Source: Corynebacterium sputi DSM 45148 | GTDB lineage: Bacteria; Actinomycetota; Actinomycetes; Mycobacteriales; Mycobacteriaceae | Direction of reading: 5' to 3' | DNA length: 64,000 nucleotides | Assembly (NCBI RefSeq): GCF_000427865.1 | Contig: NZ_ATYV01000002.1 | Coordinates: 1-64,000 of the forward strand | Shown: positions 28,425 through 38,984 of the stretch, in pieces | Layout: each line of letters starts with the position of its first letter | Numbering within the stretch: the first letter of the stretch is position 1 | The notes under the pieces: generated by a model | The model's database searches: none | The model's input: the letters and a program-made list of their open reading frames with translations, nothing else | What the model was told of the DNA's origin: nothing | Made by a program: the position numbers and the translations under genes

Positions 28425-28910
28425 CTACCTGGACGAAGCCTCTGCTTCAGCCTCCGGGGACTCTGAACTCCCTGAAGCATCTGTGTCTTCCAACTTCACT
28501 GCATCTCGCTGCAGCGGGAAGATCAGGTCAAACACCCACGCGAAGACGAAGGTGTACACGAGGAAGAAGATCAGCAGGCCGATCTCCAAGATGAATGCCT
28601 CGTAGATGGACACTCCCAGGATCAGCGCGATCACCGGGACGAGGAACACGACCAGTCCGCCTTCAAAGCCGATGGCGTGAGCCACTCGCCGGCGCAGTGT
28701 GCGCTTCTTCGAGGCTTGGCGCATCTCCCACTTCTCAAAGAGGGTGTTGAACGTGAAGTTCCAGATCAGGGCTACCGCCGATGACGCCACCGCCACCAAA
28801 CCGGCACTATCCCCTGCGTGACCGAGCGACGAAAGCGCAATGGTCACAAAAATAATGGCGATGATCTCGTAAGACACCGCGTAAGTGATTCGCCGGACAA
28901 CGGGCGACAT
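28425..28910 (-). CDS. PACE-family (bacterial transmembrane pair) efflux protein
   Basis: A 161-residue membrane protein with four helices in two tandem pairs, the bacterial transmembrane pair arrangement of PACE transporters: RRITYAVSYEIIAIIFVTIALSSLG, ALIWNFTFNTLFEKWEMRQ, RRRVAHAIGFEGGLVVFLVPVIALI, then EIGLLIFFLVYTFVFAWVFD. PACE proteins such as AceI export chlorhexidine and polyamines. The ATG at 28910 has GAGGAGGA five bases upstream; the frame extends further upstream without similarity. A short acidic Ser/Glu tail ends the protein. Confidence 0.85.
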   Translation of the reverse strand: MSPVVRRITYAVSYEIIAIIFVTIALSSLGHAGDSAGLVAVASSAVALIWNFTFNTLFEKWEMRQASKKRTLRRRVAHAIGFEGGLVVFLVPVIALILGVSIYEAFILEIGLLIFFLVYTFVFAWVFDLIFPLQRDAVKLEDTDASGSSESPEAEAEASSR

Positions 28911-29257
28911 GGAATCCTCCTCAAACTCAATGCATGGGAAGCCTCTTTCAGGTTCACGTCCATGTCGGGGTATTTCTCGGGCGTCTGGGCACCCTTCCTC
29001 AGACGGTAACAATTGACGTTCACACGTTTATTCCGCGCTGGCAGTGGAGTCGCACACGTGTGCCTAAAAGCACGGAGCGAAACGGTTAACCCCGCGTGGA
29101 GTGTCGAGGGCGGCGATATTGTGAACACGTCATAGAATTCCGGGGGCAAACTACTGCGGCTCCGCTAGCAACAGCAGAGCCCGCCTGCCATGCCGAATTT
29201 TTCCCATTACGCACTTCCCCGCGCCCCAGGCCCAGAGACCCACAGACAAGAGGCACG
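28911..29257. other. Intergenic region upstream of the giant helicase gene
   Basis: These 347 bases lie between divergent genes and contain no convincing ORF. A perfect 12-bp palindrome GCACACGTGTGC lies at 29052-29063, and a related ACGTTCACACG stretch lies about 30 bp before it. The promoter of the 29258 gene is expected here. Confidence 0.45.
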
Positions 29258-32200
29258 ATGCTCGATTCCAGGCTGTACAACCACGTCGACGTCGAGGTCG
29301 GGGACCTCACCGTTTCGGTTTTCCATATGGGCGCCACTAGTTACGCCCTCGCCCACAACCGCATTCCGGTGGTGCCGTTCATCCTTGTGTCGAATGCCAA
29401 GACAGCCGAAGGCTCCAGCGAGCCGGCCGAGGTTGTCATCCGTGCCGAGTCCAATGGCACCTTGCTCTTCGACAGCGGTCCGCTAGCGCTGACTCCGTTG
29501 GCCCCTGGCAAGCAGGGAATTATCGAACCGTACGACCAGACTCGCGTTCCCGTCACGCTCACGCGAGAAGACTCTCTGGAAGGTCCGGCGGATCTGAGTG
29601 TGGAGGTGAGGGTGGGTGAGGAAAACGTCGTGAAGCAAATTGATTTTCGCGTCCTCGCCGATAATGAGTGGTTCAATTCGCCCTCCTACTACGAGTCGCT
29701 GGCCGCTTTCGTGCAGCCGAATGCGGCCGCTGTTGTACCGGTGCTGTCTGCAGCAGCAGACATCTTGCAGAAGGAAACCGGCGACGCTTCCCTCAGCGGT
29801 TACCAGGCAGGTCCGCAGCGCGTCTTGGAGATCACCGGCGCGGTGTACCAGGCGCTGCAGTCCGCGGACATCCGTTACATCAACCCGCCGGCCTCCTTCG
29901 AGAACACCGGTCAGCGCATTAGATCGTCGTCGGATGTCCTGGAGTCGCGGTTCGGTACGTGCATCGATCTTTCCCTGACGTTTGCCGCCGTTGCTGAGCA
30001 GTGTGGGCTGCATCCGGTGATCATCATGGTGCCGGGCCACGCGATGGCTGGTGTGCTGATGACGGAGGATCCGTTGCCGGCGCCGGTGTTGCTGGAGGAC
30101 ACCGCGATTAACAACTATCTACGCTCCGGACGCGTGTTGCCGATCGATGCGATGTTCTACAACGACATGGGCTTCCGCCAGGTGGTGGATCGCAGTCGCG
30201 CAGCGCTGAAGGACAAGGGTGCTCAGGGCCTCATCGACGTGAAATCAGCACACCGCAATGGCATGCGTCCATTGCCCTATCGCTCCGCGCCAAAGACCGA
30301 AGAAGAGAGGCTTATCGACGCCTCCAAATCCACATGGGACCTCCCCGACACCGGACTCATTAGCGATATCAGTGAGACTGCATTCCGCGACGACACTGAC
30401 GAAAGCCCTGCCCGAGTGCAGGCTTGGAAGCGCGAACTGCTGGATCTGTCACTGCGCAATCGGCTGCTGAACGTGAAGAAGGGGCCGGAGGTTCTGGACT
30501 TCCTGCTGCCGGAAGACACGCTTGCTGACCTCGACGACAAGATCCACGCCGGTGAGAAGATCGCGATTCACCCTTCGGACGATGTCAGTGACAACCGCCG
30601 AATGCAGGGCATCCACCGCGTCACGCAGTTGCCGAATGAGCAGTTGGCAGGTGACTTGATTGACCGCAATCGCCTGTATGCAGATGTGTCGGGAGCCCGG
30701 TACGACACTTACTTCCGGAGCCTGACCCGCTTGGTCCGCACGTACACCGAGGAGACTGGTTCGGCGAACCTGTACCTGACGCTCGGTGCATTGGTACACA
30801 CGAACACCACCGGCAAGCCCGCGTACTCGCCGTTGTTCCTCATTCCGGTGAAGATCGTCGGAGGAAAGGGGCGGGCCAGGTACCAGATTCAGGTGGATAC
30901 CTCCGTCGAGGCGAGCCCCAACTACTCCCTGGTGGAGTGGCTGCGCCAGGTGCACGGAGTGACCATCGAAGCGTTGTCGAAACCGAAGCTCGACGACTCA
31001 GGCTTGGACATCGAATACGCGTTGTCGCAGATCTCCGAGGCGTTGGTGAAGGCTGAGCTGCCGTTCACCGTGATTGAAAAGTCCCGTCTCATCATCGCGA
31101 AGTTCTCGACCTACGGAATGTGGAAGGACCTGCAGAACAACTGGTCGGACTTCATGGGGTCTCCGGTGTTCAATCACATCACCACGAAGGCGGGTGCACA
31201 GTTCTCGGACCCAGCGGCAGTTGGGCCGAGTGGTGAAGCCATCGACATTCGTGATGTCCAGGTCAAGGAGGCTGAACTGGCGTTGCCCATCCCCGCCGAT
31301 GGCGCCCAGTTAAAGGCAATTACAGCTGCCGCGGCGGGGTACAGTTTCGTGCTCGAGGGACCTCCGGGAACTGGTAAGTCCCAGACGATCACTAACCTCA
31401 TCGCCCACGCCCTGGACAAGGGGAAGAAGGTGCTCTTCGTCGCCGAGAAGCAGGCTGCACTCGACGTGGTGCAGGAGCGTCTAGCCAGGGTTGGTCTGGC
31501 ACCGTTCACCTTGGATCTGCACGGCGTGGAGCAGAAACCCGCGGCCATCAAAAAGCAGCTCAAGGACTCCATCGACGCTGAGGTCTACTACGGGGCCCAT
31601 GCCTGGGACACTGCAGTCGCAGATTTGCGCACCAGGCTCGCACCGCTTTCGGACTACCCCGGTCAGATCCACGACCTCAATGGTGTCGACCACTCGTTGT
31701 GGTCAGCCACCACCACTTTGATGGACATGGGTGACGGACCAGCCGCCACCGTCCCTGAGTCTTTCGTCGCCGATCCGACGCTGTCTCTCAATGATCTCCG
31801 AAACATCGCGGCAGACCTGGCGCCGTTGTCAAAGATCATGGACTTCAGTGCGGTAGACCGGTGGCGACTGGCAGGCTCAGAGATTCGCCCCAGCCTTCTC
31901 AAGCGTTGGGAAGAGCTCGAGAAGCAGCGCCGTATTGTCTCCAAGGCCTCGGGGCTCGTCCCCCACTTGGAGCGCGACGACCTCGACGACTTCCTCCGCA
32001 CCCTCGAGGAAGCCGAGAAGATCCCTGAGGATCAGCGTCTCTCACCAGAGCAGATTGATCGGCTCACCCACACCCCAGAGGCCGTAAAAGCCCTCGCCGC
32101 TGAGATCAACAGCCTCGGCCAGGAACTGGCTCAGGCGCAGTCATTGTTCTCTCCGGCCTTCATCCGTTCCGGCGATACCGCACCAATCCTGGAAGCAATC

Positions 32201-35200
32201 GCAGAGACCCGCCGTGGCATGTTCGGCAAAAAGAAGCGCATGGCGGCCTACGAGCAGGCCCTGCGCATCGCCGTGCCAGCGAATGCCGCCGAACTCGACC
32301 TCGACGGGGCCTTCAGCCCGGACCAGATCGAGATCCAGTTGGGCCGACTGCCGCAGCTCCGCGCTGCCGCCGCGGAGCTGCAGGCCAAATTGGAACAGAT
32401 CCCCGGCGCCGAGCCGATGCACGCCCGCTCAGTCCTCGACCCCGCGCTTCCGGCTGCTCTGTGGCAGTTCGGTGAGGACATAGTCGAAGCGATCGTGATG
32501 TCCCGTAAGCATGAAGATGCTCTGCAAATCTTGGATGATCTCAGCTCCTCCGGACTGGCCGACGACATGTCCACCACCCTTCGTGACATTCGGACCGCTT
32601 GGCTCGACTGGGTCGTGGCCCTCGGTGCCACCGACGAATCCATCTACAACTGGCGAGGTAACAACAGCTGGGTCATCGCGTGGCTCACCACGGCGAACGC
32701 GTGGAAGCGTGACATCGATGCCTCCGGTGCCGAAGCTCCGGCCCGGATCATCCAGTGGTCCACTGCCACGTCCGACCTGCGCAATGCTGGACTGACCGAG
32801 TTTGTCGGACAGATCGAGCGTGGAGAGATCCCGCCCAATGACATCGACGTCGCACTGCGCCGGGGCATCGCCCAGGCCTCTGTGACTGAACGCGGCACTC
32901 GCTTCCGGCTTGATGACTTCCATCCGGAACTCAAGGACAACGAACTTGCCCAGCTCACCGCAGCCATCGCCAAGGTTCAGGAGGAGTCGGTCCGCGCGCT
33001 GCCTGCGAAACTGCTCCGCCAGCGTCCGTTCCGACCAGACCGTCTCGACGGCCGGCCGGCTCTGCTGCGCCGTCAGCTCGACGCCAAGCGAAACGCCAAG
33101 TCCTTCCGGAACCTGCTGCAGGAATTCGGTGACGAGATTCTGTCGGTCGCACCGTGCTTCTTCGTCAGCCCCGCATCCCTGGCGACCTACGTTGCCCCGG
33201 GTGCCGTCGACTTCGACATCGTCGTATTCGATGAGGCTTCCCAGGTCACCGTCGATCAGGCGATGGGTGCGCTCGGCCGTGGCCGTTCCGCTGTCATCGT
33301 TGGTGACTCCAAGCAGATGCCGCCGACCCGCATCGGCAAGGCCGTCGCGACCAACGAAGATGACCCTGATTCTGACGACGACATGGCCGACATCGCGGAC
33401 CTGGAGTCGATTCTCTCCGAGGCCGTTGAGTCTGGCCTGCCCCAGGTGTGGCTGTCGTGGCATTACCGCTCCAAGGACGAGGCCCTCATCGCCTTCTCTA
33501 ATGAGCACTACTACGAGGGGAACCTCTCCAGCCTGCCCTCCCCTGGCTTCATCCCAGATGCCGGCGTCTCGGTCACGCGCGTGGACGGCCAGTTCATCCG
33601 CGAGCAGAAGCACCCGTTGCTCCGGACGAATCCGGTAGAGGCGGAGGCGATTGTTCAGAGCGTCGTGAAGCGCATTAATAACCCCGTGACCGGCCACGAG
33701 TCGATCGGTGTGGTCACCTTCAACATGCCTCAGCGCAACCTCGTCCTGGATCTGCTGGAGCAGTCTGATGACCCGCTGGTGCAGAAGCGCCTGCAGCCGG
33801 GTCCGGACAGCATCTTCGTGAAGAACCTGGAGAACGTGCAGGGCGATGAGCGAGACGTGATTCTGTTCTCCACCGCATTCTCGAAGCACGAGAGCGGCAA
33901 GGCGATGCCGATGAACTTCGGTCCGCTGTCGCGTGCCGGCGGCGAGCGTCGTCTTAATGTCGCAGTGACTCGTGCGCGCAAGGAGGTCGAGGTTTTCTGT
34001 TCCTTCGACCCGAATGAGATCGATGTCTCGCGCACGAAGTCGGTGGGTATGGCGCACTTGCGCGCGTACCTCGAGGCTGCCATTGAAACCCCTTCGCTTC
34101 CCGACGCCTCCCTCACTCCCACCGGCCTCAACATCAACCCCGTCCGGGACCACATCGCGGCCCGTTTGCAGGACCGTGGCTGGGTAGTAGAAAAGGACTT
34201 CGGCCTTTCGTCCTTCACCCTTGACCTGGTGGTTCGTCCCGCAGACGATGACCGCTGGCACGCCGCAATTCTTACCGACGGCCAGAAGTGGGCTGCCATG
34301 CCGACCGTCGCCGACCGTGACCTGACCCCGAACCTCCTGGGCGCCATCATGGAGTGGGCAGCCACCGTGCGCGTCTGGCTGCCAGAGTGGATCAAGAACC
34401 CGGATGCGGTCATCGAGCGTATTGAAGCCTCGCTTGCGGACGCCTCCTCGCGAATCAACGACCTCGACCAGCAGCGCGCCGAAGCCCTCGCTGAGGCCGA
34501 GAGGGTCCTCGCTGAAGAGCGCAAGCGCATCGAAGACGAGCGCCTCGCCGAAGAGGCAGCCCAAGAACAGGCCCGAGCTGAACTGGAAGCCGAGCAGGCA
34601 GAAGAGGCCGAACTTGCCGGGGCCTCCAGCGTTGGGGCCTCCGAGATCGATGCCACCGACGTCGCTGAGCGTACAGAGGAAAACCGGGTCGCGGAGTCTG
34701 GTGAGGTTTCATCTGACGAAGATGACGCACCTGCCTGGGTAATCGAGGAAGATTCATGGAATGAAACTGACGAAGCCGACATCGTCATTGTGGCCTCAGA
34801 CAACCCGTTTGATCCTCCGGGTGCCAAGGCCCAGCCCGCCCCGGTGCCAGCAATAGCGACAGCTCCGGCGAAACCTCGGCAGCAAGACCCTGACCTATTC
34901 GATACCTCTAAGTCTCCGGAGGCTGCAGCATTCCGCGAGTCCGCCGGAATGCTCGACATTTCTCTCAGTGACGAGGCGGACACGGCGGACACTTCGCCAG
35001 AGGCACCGCCCGCTCTGCCCACTGAAGTTCCTTTTGCCCCGGTCAGCCACGAGATCATCGGCGAGCGAGATGAGTTGGAAGCAGGATTCGAAGGAGAACG
35101 CGCAAAGCAGGTCCGCGCCGAGGTGCTCCTGATACTGGAGGACCACGCACCGATGCGCCTAGACACGTTGCAGAGCACCATCGCGAAGCGTTTCGGCCGA

Positions 35201-35539
35201 CAGAAGACCTCTCGGAAGATGAATGAGACGGTAATCAACCCGCTACTTCCTTCGGAACACATCCACGATGAGCACGGAGTCGAGTTCATCTGGCCCACTG
35301 CCACAGGTCCAACGGACTGGAACCATTACCGGCGCTCTGAAGGACGCAACATCGTTGACATCTCCATTCACGAGATCGCTAATGCCGCGAAAATCGTTCT
35401 GGCAGAACACCCCGATCTCAGCGCCACAGATCCCAATGACAGCAATCAACTGTATCGGCAGATCCTCGCTGTCTTCGGTGTCACCAGACTAACTACCACG
35501 GCACGCACTCGGATCTTCGAAGCATTGGAGCTCTTATAG
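29258..35539 (+). CDS. Giant DUF4011/DUF3320 superfamily 1 helicase
   Basis: A 2093-residue protein. Residues 1-160 are beta-rich. About 160-290 form a transglutaminase-like fold (FGTCIDLSLTFAAVAEQCG and VPGHAMAG supply Cys and His). DUF4011 begins near 386 (RVQAWKRELLDLSLRNRLLN). The SF1 helicase has Walker A GPPGTGKSQT near 701, Walker B VVFDEASQ near 1325, QGDERDVILFSTAFS and RRLNVAVTRARKEVEVF near 1565. A long Glu/Ala-rich coiled-coil region follows (about 1740-1810), then a disordered stretch and a C-terminal DUF3320 domain (about 1960-2093). The ATG at 29258 has AAGAGG upstream. Relatives (for example Hhe) act in phage defence. The same DUF3320 domain recurs in the HEPN gene 6.4 kb downstream. 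Confidence 0.88.
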   Translation: MLDSRLYNHVDVEVGDLTVSVFHMGATSYALAHNRIPVVPFILVSNAKTAEGSSEPAEVVIRAESNGTLLFDSGPLALTPLAPGKQGIIEPYDQTRVPVTLTREDSLEGPADLSVEVRVGEENVVKQIDFRVLADNEWFNSPSYYESLAAFVQPNAAAVVPVLSAAADILQKETGDASLSGYQAGPQRVLEITGAVYQALQSADIRYINPPASFENTGQRIRSSSDVLESRFGTCIDLSLTFAAVAEQCGLHPVIIMVPGHAMAGVLMTEDPLPAPVLLEDTAINNYLRSGRVLPIDAMFYNDMGFRQVVDRSRAALKDKGAQGLIDVKSAHRNGMRPLPYRSAPKTEEERLIDASKSTWDLPDTGLISDISETAFRDDTDESPARVQAWKRELLDLSLRNRLLNVKKGPEVLDFLLPEDTLADLDDKIHAGEKIAIHPSDDVSDNRRMQGIHRVTQLPNEQLAGDLIDRNRLYADVSGARYDTYFRSLTRLVRTYTEETGSANLYLTLGALVHTNTTGKPAYSPLFLIPVKIVGGKGRARYQIQVDTSVEASPNYSLVEWLRQVHGVTIEALSKPKLDDSGLDIEYALSQISEALVKAELPFTVIEKSRLIIAKFSTYGMWKDLQNNWSDFMGSPVFNHITTKAGAQFSDPAAVGPSGEAIDIRDVQVKEAELALPIPADGAQLKAITAAAAGYSFVLEGPPGTGKSQTITNLIAHALDKGKKVLFVAEKQAALDVVQERLARVGLAPFTLDLHGVEQKPAAIKKQLKDSIDAEVYYGAHAWDTAVADLRTRLAPLSDYPGQIHDLNGVDHSLWSATTTLMDMGDGPAATVPESFVADPTLSLNDLRNIAADLAPLSKIMDFSAVDRWRLAGSEIRPSLLKRWEELEKQRRIVSKASGLVPHLERDDLDDFLRTLEEAEKIPEDQRLSPEQIDRLTHTPEAVKALAAEINSLGQELAQAQSLFSPAFIRSGDTAPILEAIAETRRGMFGKKKRMAAYEQALRIAVPANAAELDLDGAFSPDQIEIQLGRLPQLRAAAAELQAKLEQIPGAEPMHARSVLDPALPAALWQFGEDIVEAIVMSRKHEDALQILDDLSSSGLADDMSTTLRDIRTAWLDWVVALGATDESIYNWRGNNSWVIAWLTTANAWKRDIDASGAEAPARIIQWSTATSDLRNAGLTEFVGQIERGEIPPNDIDVALRRGIAQASVTERGTRFRLDDFHPELKDNELAQLTAAIAKVQEESVRALPAKLLRQRPFRPDRLDGRPALLRRQLDAKRNAKSFRNLLQEFGDEILSVAPCFFVSPASLATYVAPGAVDFDIVVFDEASQVTVDQAMGALGRGRSAVIVGDSKQMPPTRIGKAVATNEDDPDSDDDMADIADLESILSEAVESGLPQVWLSWHYRSKDEALIAFSNEHYYEGNLSSLPSPGFIPDAGVSVTRVDGQFIREQKHPLLRTNPVEAEAIVQSVVKRINNPVTGHESIGVVTFNMPQRNLVLDLLEQSDDPLVQKRLQPGPDSIFVKNLENVQGDERDVILFSTAFSKHESGKAMPMNFGPLSRAGGERRLNVAVTRARKEVEVFCSFDPNEIDVSRTKSVGMAHLRAYLEAAIETPSLPDASLTPTGLNINPVRDHIAARLQDRGWVVEKDFGLSSFTLDLVVRPADDDRWHAAILTDGQKWAAMPTVADRDLTPNLLGAIMEWAATVRVWLPEWIKNPDAVIERIEASLADASSRINDLDQQRAEALAEAERVLAEERKRIEDERLAEEAAQEQARAELEAEQAEEAELAGASSVGASEIDATDVAERTEENRVAESGEVSSDEDDAPAWVIEEDSWNETDEADIVIVASDNPFDPPGAKAQPAPVPAIATAPAKPRQQDPDLFDTSKSPEAAAFRESAGMLDISLSDEADTADTSPEAPPALPTEVPFAPVSHEIIGERDELEAGFEGERAKQVRAEVLLILEDHAPMRLDTLQSTIAKRFGRQKTSRKMNETVINPLLPSEHIHDEHGVEFIWPTATGPTDWNHYRRSEGRNIVDISIHEIANAAKIVLAEHPDLSATDPNDSNQLYRQILAVFGVTRLTTTARTRIFEALELL

Positions 35540-35556
35540 CGTCCAGTTCTTCGAAC

Positions 35557-35581
35557 CCCCGTTCGCCATAAATGAACGGGG
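35557..35581 (+). terminator. Hairpin after the giant helicase gene
   Basis: CCCCGTTC (35557-35564) and GAACGGGG (35574-35581) form a perfect 8-bp stem with a 9-base loop, 17 bp after the stop. No T-tract follows (CTGTCAG), so termination may be partial and read-through into the PLD-SNF2 gene is possible. Confidence 0.45.
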
Positions 35582-35666
35582 CTGTCAGATAAGGTGATTC
35601 ACTGGTGAAATCATCCATCACATCGTCTTGATTCTCTTGCCGAAATACCCCTGAAAGCGTCTACTC

Positions 35667-38600
35667 TTGCCTCGCATTTATGACAACCTCTCCGAAGACA
35701 CCCAGCTGCTTTCCGCTCTAAAAACCTTTGGACCTGCGCCAACTCATTCGATTGACATCGCGACCGGGTACTTCGCGTTACGGGGATGGGCAGCAATTGA
35801 CACATTGATTGTCGAACATGCCCGCAACCGGGAAATCAATGATTCTATTGGACGACCGGTACTGAGGCTGCTCATCGGCATGGTGCTTCCAAATCAGCAC
35901 CGTGAGTTAATCGAGTCACTTGATGCCCAAATCAACGGTGTCGGAACTCCGCTGGGGCTTAAAGAACGTCAGCAGAAAGTACGCGCCCAGCTGATACTGC
36001 ACCTTCGTGAGCAGTTGGCGCGTGGATTCCCAACACCTGAGGATCGCCGATCCTTGGCATCGCTGCGTGAACTCGTCGCAGCCGGCCATGTTGAGGTAAA
36101 GGTCTATACCCGTCAGCCAATGCACGGCAAGACCTACGTGTTTCACCGTGATGACCCGACTGCCCCACGGGTGGGAATCCTTGGTTCTTCCAACTTCACC
36201 AAAGCAGGCTTGACCGGAAATTTGGAGTTGAACACCGATGTCATGGACCAGTCTGCCGCAAACCAACTTTCTAAGTGGTTCCAGGATCTGTGGGATGACC
36301 GGTCATCGCTGAATATTGATGCAGACCTCTTGGGGCTCATTGACGAGAGCTGGGCGAGCCCCAAGCCTCGCTCCCCTTACGATGTTTTCCTCAAGGTCTG
36401 TTACACGATGTCCCGCGATGTGCGCGATGGACTGGACGAATACGAGATCGATCCGACGATCGGCAACATCCTGCTCGAGTACCAGACCACAGCGGTGAAA
36501 ACTCTTGCCCGGCGCATCATGCACCGTCGCGGAACGATGCTCGGTGACGTTGTGGGTCTGGGGAAAACCCTCTCTGCAGTTGCGGTGGCAATGATGCTTC
36601 GCGACGAACACGGGTTCCAGCCCCTCATCATCTGCCCAAAGAACCTGGTAGAGATGTGGGAGTGGCACTTGACGGAGTACAACCTCAACGGCCGGGTCGT
36701 TCCGTATTCGATGGCGCACAAGATCCTTCCGAAGCTGCCACGTCACCGGTTCGTCATCGTCGATGAATCCCATACCCTGCGCAATGAGGGAACCCAGGCT
36801 TACCACGCAATCCACCAATACCTGCATGTGAATGACTCGCACGTTCTGCTGTTGACCGCTACTCCGTACAACCTCCGTTACAGCGATGTGGCGAATCAGT
36901 TGGCGCTGTACCTCGACGAGGATGAGGATCTCGGGCTGTCGCCGTCCATCGCTTTAGAACAGAACCCGCGGCTAGCGGACAAGCTGGAGTTCGGCGAGTC
37001 AACGCTTGCTGCGTTCCGGAAGTCGGAAGAGCCTGGCGACTGGAAGCGACTGATGGGCGAGCACCTCATCCGCCGTACCCGGTCGTTCGTCATCAAGAAT
37101 TACACCGAAATCGATGACAACGGTGTGCGCTACATGCAGTACAAAAACGCCGACGGATCCCCTAGTGATCGGTTCACTTTCCCGAAGCGCACTGCCATAC
37201 CCGTCTCGCTTGGATTCGATGATGATGATCCTGCCTCGATGATGACAGATGACGAAACACTGGACATGATCCAGAACCTCAAGCTGGCTCGATATGACCT
37301 GGCGAAATACATCAACGCCGATGCCAGGCGCCGCGCATCAGCCGATGAAGAAAAGATCCTTACAGACTTCGAGAACTCCCGTGGCCAGGTAGCCGGTTTC
37401 GTTCGAACCAACTTCTACAAGCGTTTATCCTCCTGTGGTCATTCGTTCCGGCAGTCTTTGCTCCGTCACCTTCGCCGCAACGAGCTGTTCCTTTATGCGA
37501 TCGAGAATGGCAAAGACCTTCCTGCAGGAACGCTCGATCCGGCGACGTTGAGTGAGGATGAGTCCGATCTTGAGATGCTCCAGCGCGCGGAAACTCCTGG
37601 AGATTCCTTCTTCGGCATTGCGGGCGACTACACCATTATCGAGGCCGAGCAGCCGAAGGGGATCAACTGGGTTCGCCCTGGACTGTTCACACCGGAGCTG
37701 CACCAGAATCTCATTGAGGACACCGAGGCTATCCGGAAGCAACTTCACCGGTACGGACAGTGGGTTATCGAGGATGACACGAAGCTCCGTGAACTGGCGT
37801 GTCTGCTGATGGAGGAGCATCCCGATGACAAGGTCCTCATCTTCTCTGAATATAAAGACACGGCAATTTATTTGGCCGATGCGCTCCAAAAATTAGACTT
37901 TGACAAGGTTGCAGCGGCTACCGGCGAAACCTCAAATCCGACTGAGCTTGCCCGTAGGTTTTCTCCTCGCACCAACAAGGGCGGAGAACCGGTGGATCCG
38001 GAGGATGAGCTCCGGATTCTGGTTGCGACCGATGTCCTCAGTGAAGGACAGAACCTCCAGGACTCCCACGTCATCATCAACTTCGATCTGCCGTGGGCAA
38101 TCATCAAGCTGATTCAGAGGGCCGGCCGCGTCGACCGCGTCGGCCAGGAATCAGATGAAGTCCTCATTTACTCATTGATGCACGACAGCATCGAAGAGGT
38201 TTTGGGTCTGCGCTCGCGTATCCATACGCGACTTTCCCAAAACGCAGAGACCTTTGGTTCCGATGAACAGTTTTTCGGTACAGACGCCGAGGTCAGCACA
38301 ATCAGCGAGCTGTTCAACGGGGAGCTGTCTGATGTCGACGTTGGCGATGATGTCGATGCTGGCTCCCTCGCTTTCGAAATCTGGCACAAGGCAACAAAAG
38401 ACGATGAGGAGCTGCGGAACCGCATCATCGCGCTGCCGGATCTCATCGATGCCACGAGGCCGACGAACTCTGCGATCACTGACCGAGACAAGCCTGGCGT
38501 TGTGTGTTTCACCTCTACAGAGTCTGGTCTCGAAGCCTACGGATTCATTTCTGAGTCTGGACGAACCAAGCTTCTGACCGGTCACGAAGCCCTGGAGAAG

Positions 38601-38984
38601 TTCGAGTCGTCCCCGCAAACACCGGGAGTAGAGATGCTCGAGAACCACGATTCCCTCGTCGAGAAGCTCGTGACTGATTCCCTGGTACCTACCGTGAACA
38701 CTGCCGGACGGTTACGAGGCGAACGCAAGATCATCTGGAACCGGTTAGGCGCCCAACCTCGACTCTGGGAGAAACCGGAACAACGGCAGGCACTGGACTC
38801 ACTGTACGAGCGACCTCTGACGTCAACGGCCACAAACGTGCTACGCCGCGCCCGCCGCAACCAAGCAACTGATGTCGAATTGCTGACACTTCTGACTCAC
38901 ATGCACGCCGAAAACAAGCTGACCTCTTCCACAGACAAAGCGGCCGAACCGGTCCACATCGTGGCCTCAATGGGAGTGAAATAA
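35667..38984 (+). CDS. PLD nuclease-SNF2 family helicase/translocase fusion
   Basis: A 1105-residue protein with a phospholipase-D-like domain (about 1-200) joined to an SNF2-type SF2 motor. The single HKD motif is HGKTYVFHRD (His153, Lys155) followed by GSSNFT at 173-178, as in dimeric PLD nucleases. Motor motifs: DVVGLGKT (about 294), VDESHTL (about 364), LLLTATPYN, then ILVATDVLSEGQNL (about 785) and QRAGRVDRVGQ. The start is TTG 35667 because the family begins MPRIYDN; GAAAG lies nine bases upstream. Its TAA overlaps the methylase ATG by one base (TAATG), so the two are translationally coupled. It probably translocates on DNA and may cut it; the specificity partner would be the methylase. 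Confidence 0.85.
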   Translation: MPRIYDNLSEDTQLLSALKTFGPAPTHSIDIATGYFALRGWAAIDTLIVEHARNREINDSIGRPVLRLLIGMVLPNQHRELIESLDAQINGVGTPLGLKERQQKVRAQLILHLREQLARGFPTPEDRRSLASLRELVAAGHVEVKVYTRQPMHGKTYVFHRDDPTAPRVGILGSSNFTKAGLTGNLELNTDVMDQSAANQLSKWFQDLWDDRSSLNIDADLLGLIDESWASPKPRSPYDVFLKVCYTMSRDVRDGLDEYEIDPTIGNILLEYQTTAVKTLARRIMHRRGTMLGDVVGLGKTLSAVAVAMMLRDEHGFQPLIICPKNLVEMWEWHLTEYNLNGRVVPYSMAHKILPKLPRHRFVIVDESHTLRNEGTQAYHAIHQYLHVNDSHVLLLTATPYNLRYSDVANQLALYLDEDEDLGLSPSIALEQNPRLADKLEFGESTLAAFRKSEEPGDWKRLMGEHLIRRTRSFVIKNYTEIDDNGVRYMQYKNADGSPSDRFTFPKRTAIPVSLGFDDDDPASMMTDDETLDMIQNLKLARYDLAKYINADARRRASADEEKILTDFENSRGQVAGFVRTNFYKRLSSCGHSFRQSLLRHLRRNELFLYAIENGKDLPAGTLDPATLSEDESDLEMLQRAETPGDSFFGIAGDYTIIEAEQPKGINWVRPGLFTPELHQNLIEDTEAIRKQLHRYGQWVIEDDTKLRELACLLMEEHPDDKVLIFSEYKDTAIYLADALQKLDFDKVAAATGETSNPTELARRFSPRTNKGGEPVDPEDELRILVATDVLSEGQNLQDSHVIINFDLPWAIIKLIQRAGRVDRVGQESDEVLIYSLMHDSIEEVLGLRSRIHTRLSQNAETFGSDEQFFGTDAEVSTISELFNGELSDVDVGDDVDAGSLAFEIWHKATKDDEELRNRIIALPDLIDATRPTNSAITDRDKPGVVCFTSTESGLEAYGFISESGRTKLLTGHEALEKFESSPQTPGVEMLENHDSLVEKLVTDSLVPTVNTAGRLRGERKIIWNRLGAQPRLWEKPEQRQALDSLYERPLTSTATNVLRRARRNQATDVELLTLLTHMHAENKLTSSTDKAAEPVHIVASMGVK

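Noticed and set aside
32429..34564. Very long minus-strand open frame (711 codons) opposite the giant helicase, and a second one at 33730-35304
   Set aside because: Both lie wholly inside the helicase gene, which has clear motifs throughout. The antisense frames show skewed composition and no family pattern; they are by-products of GC-rich codon use.
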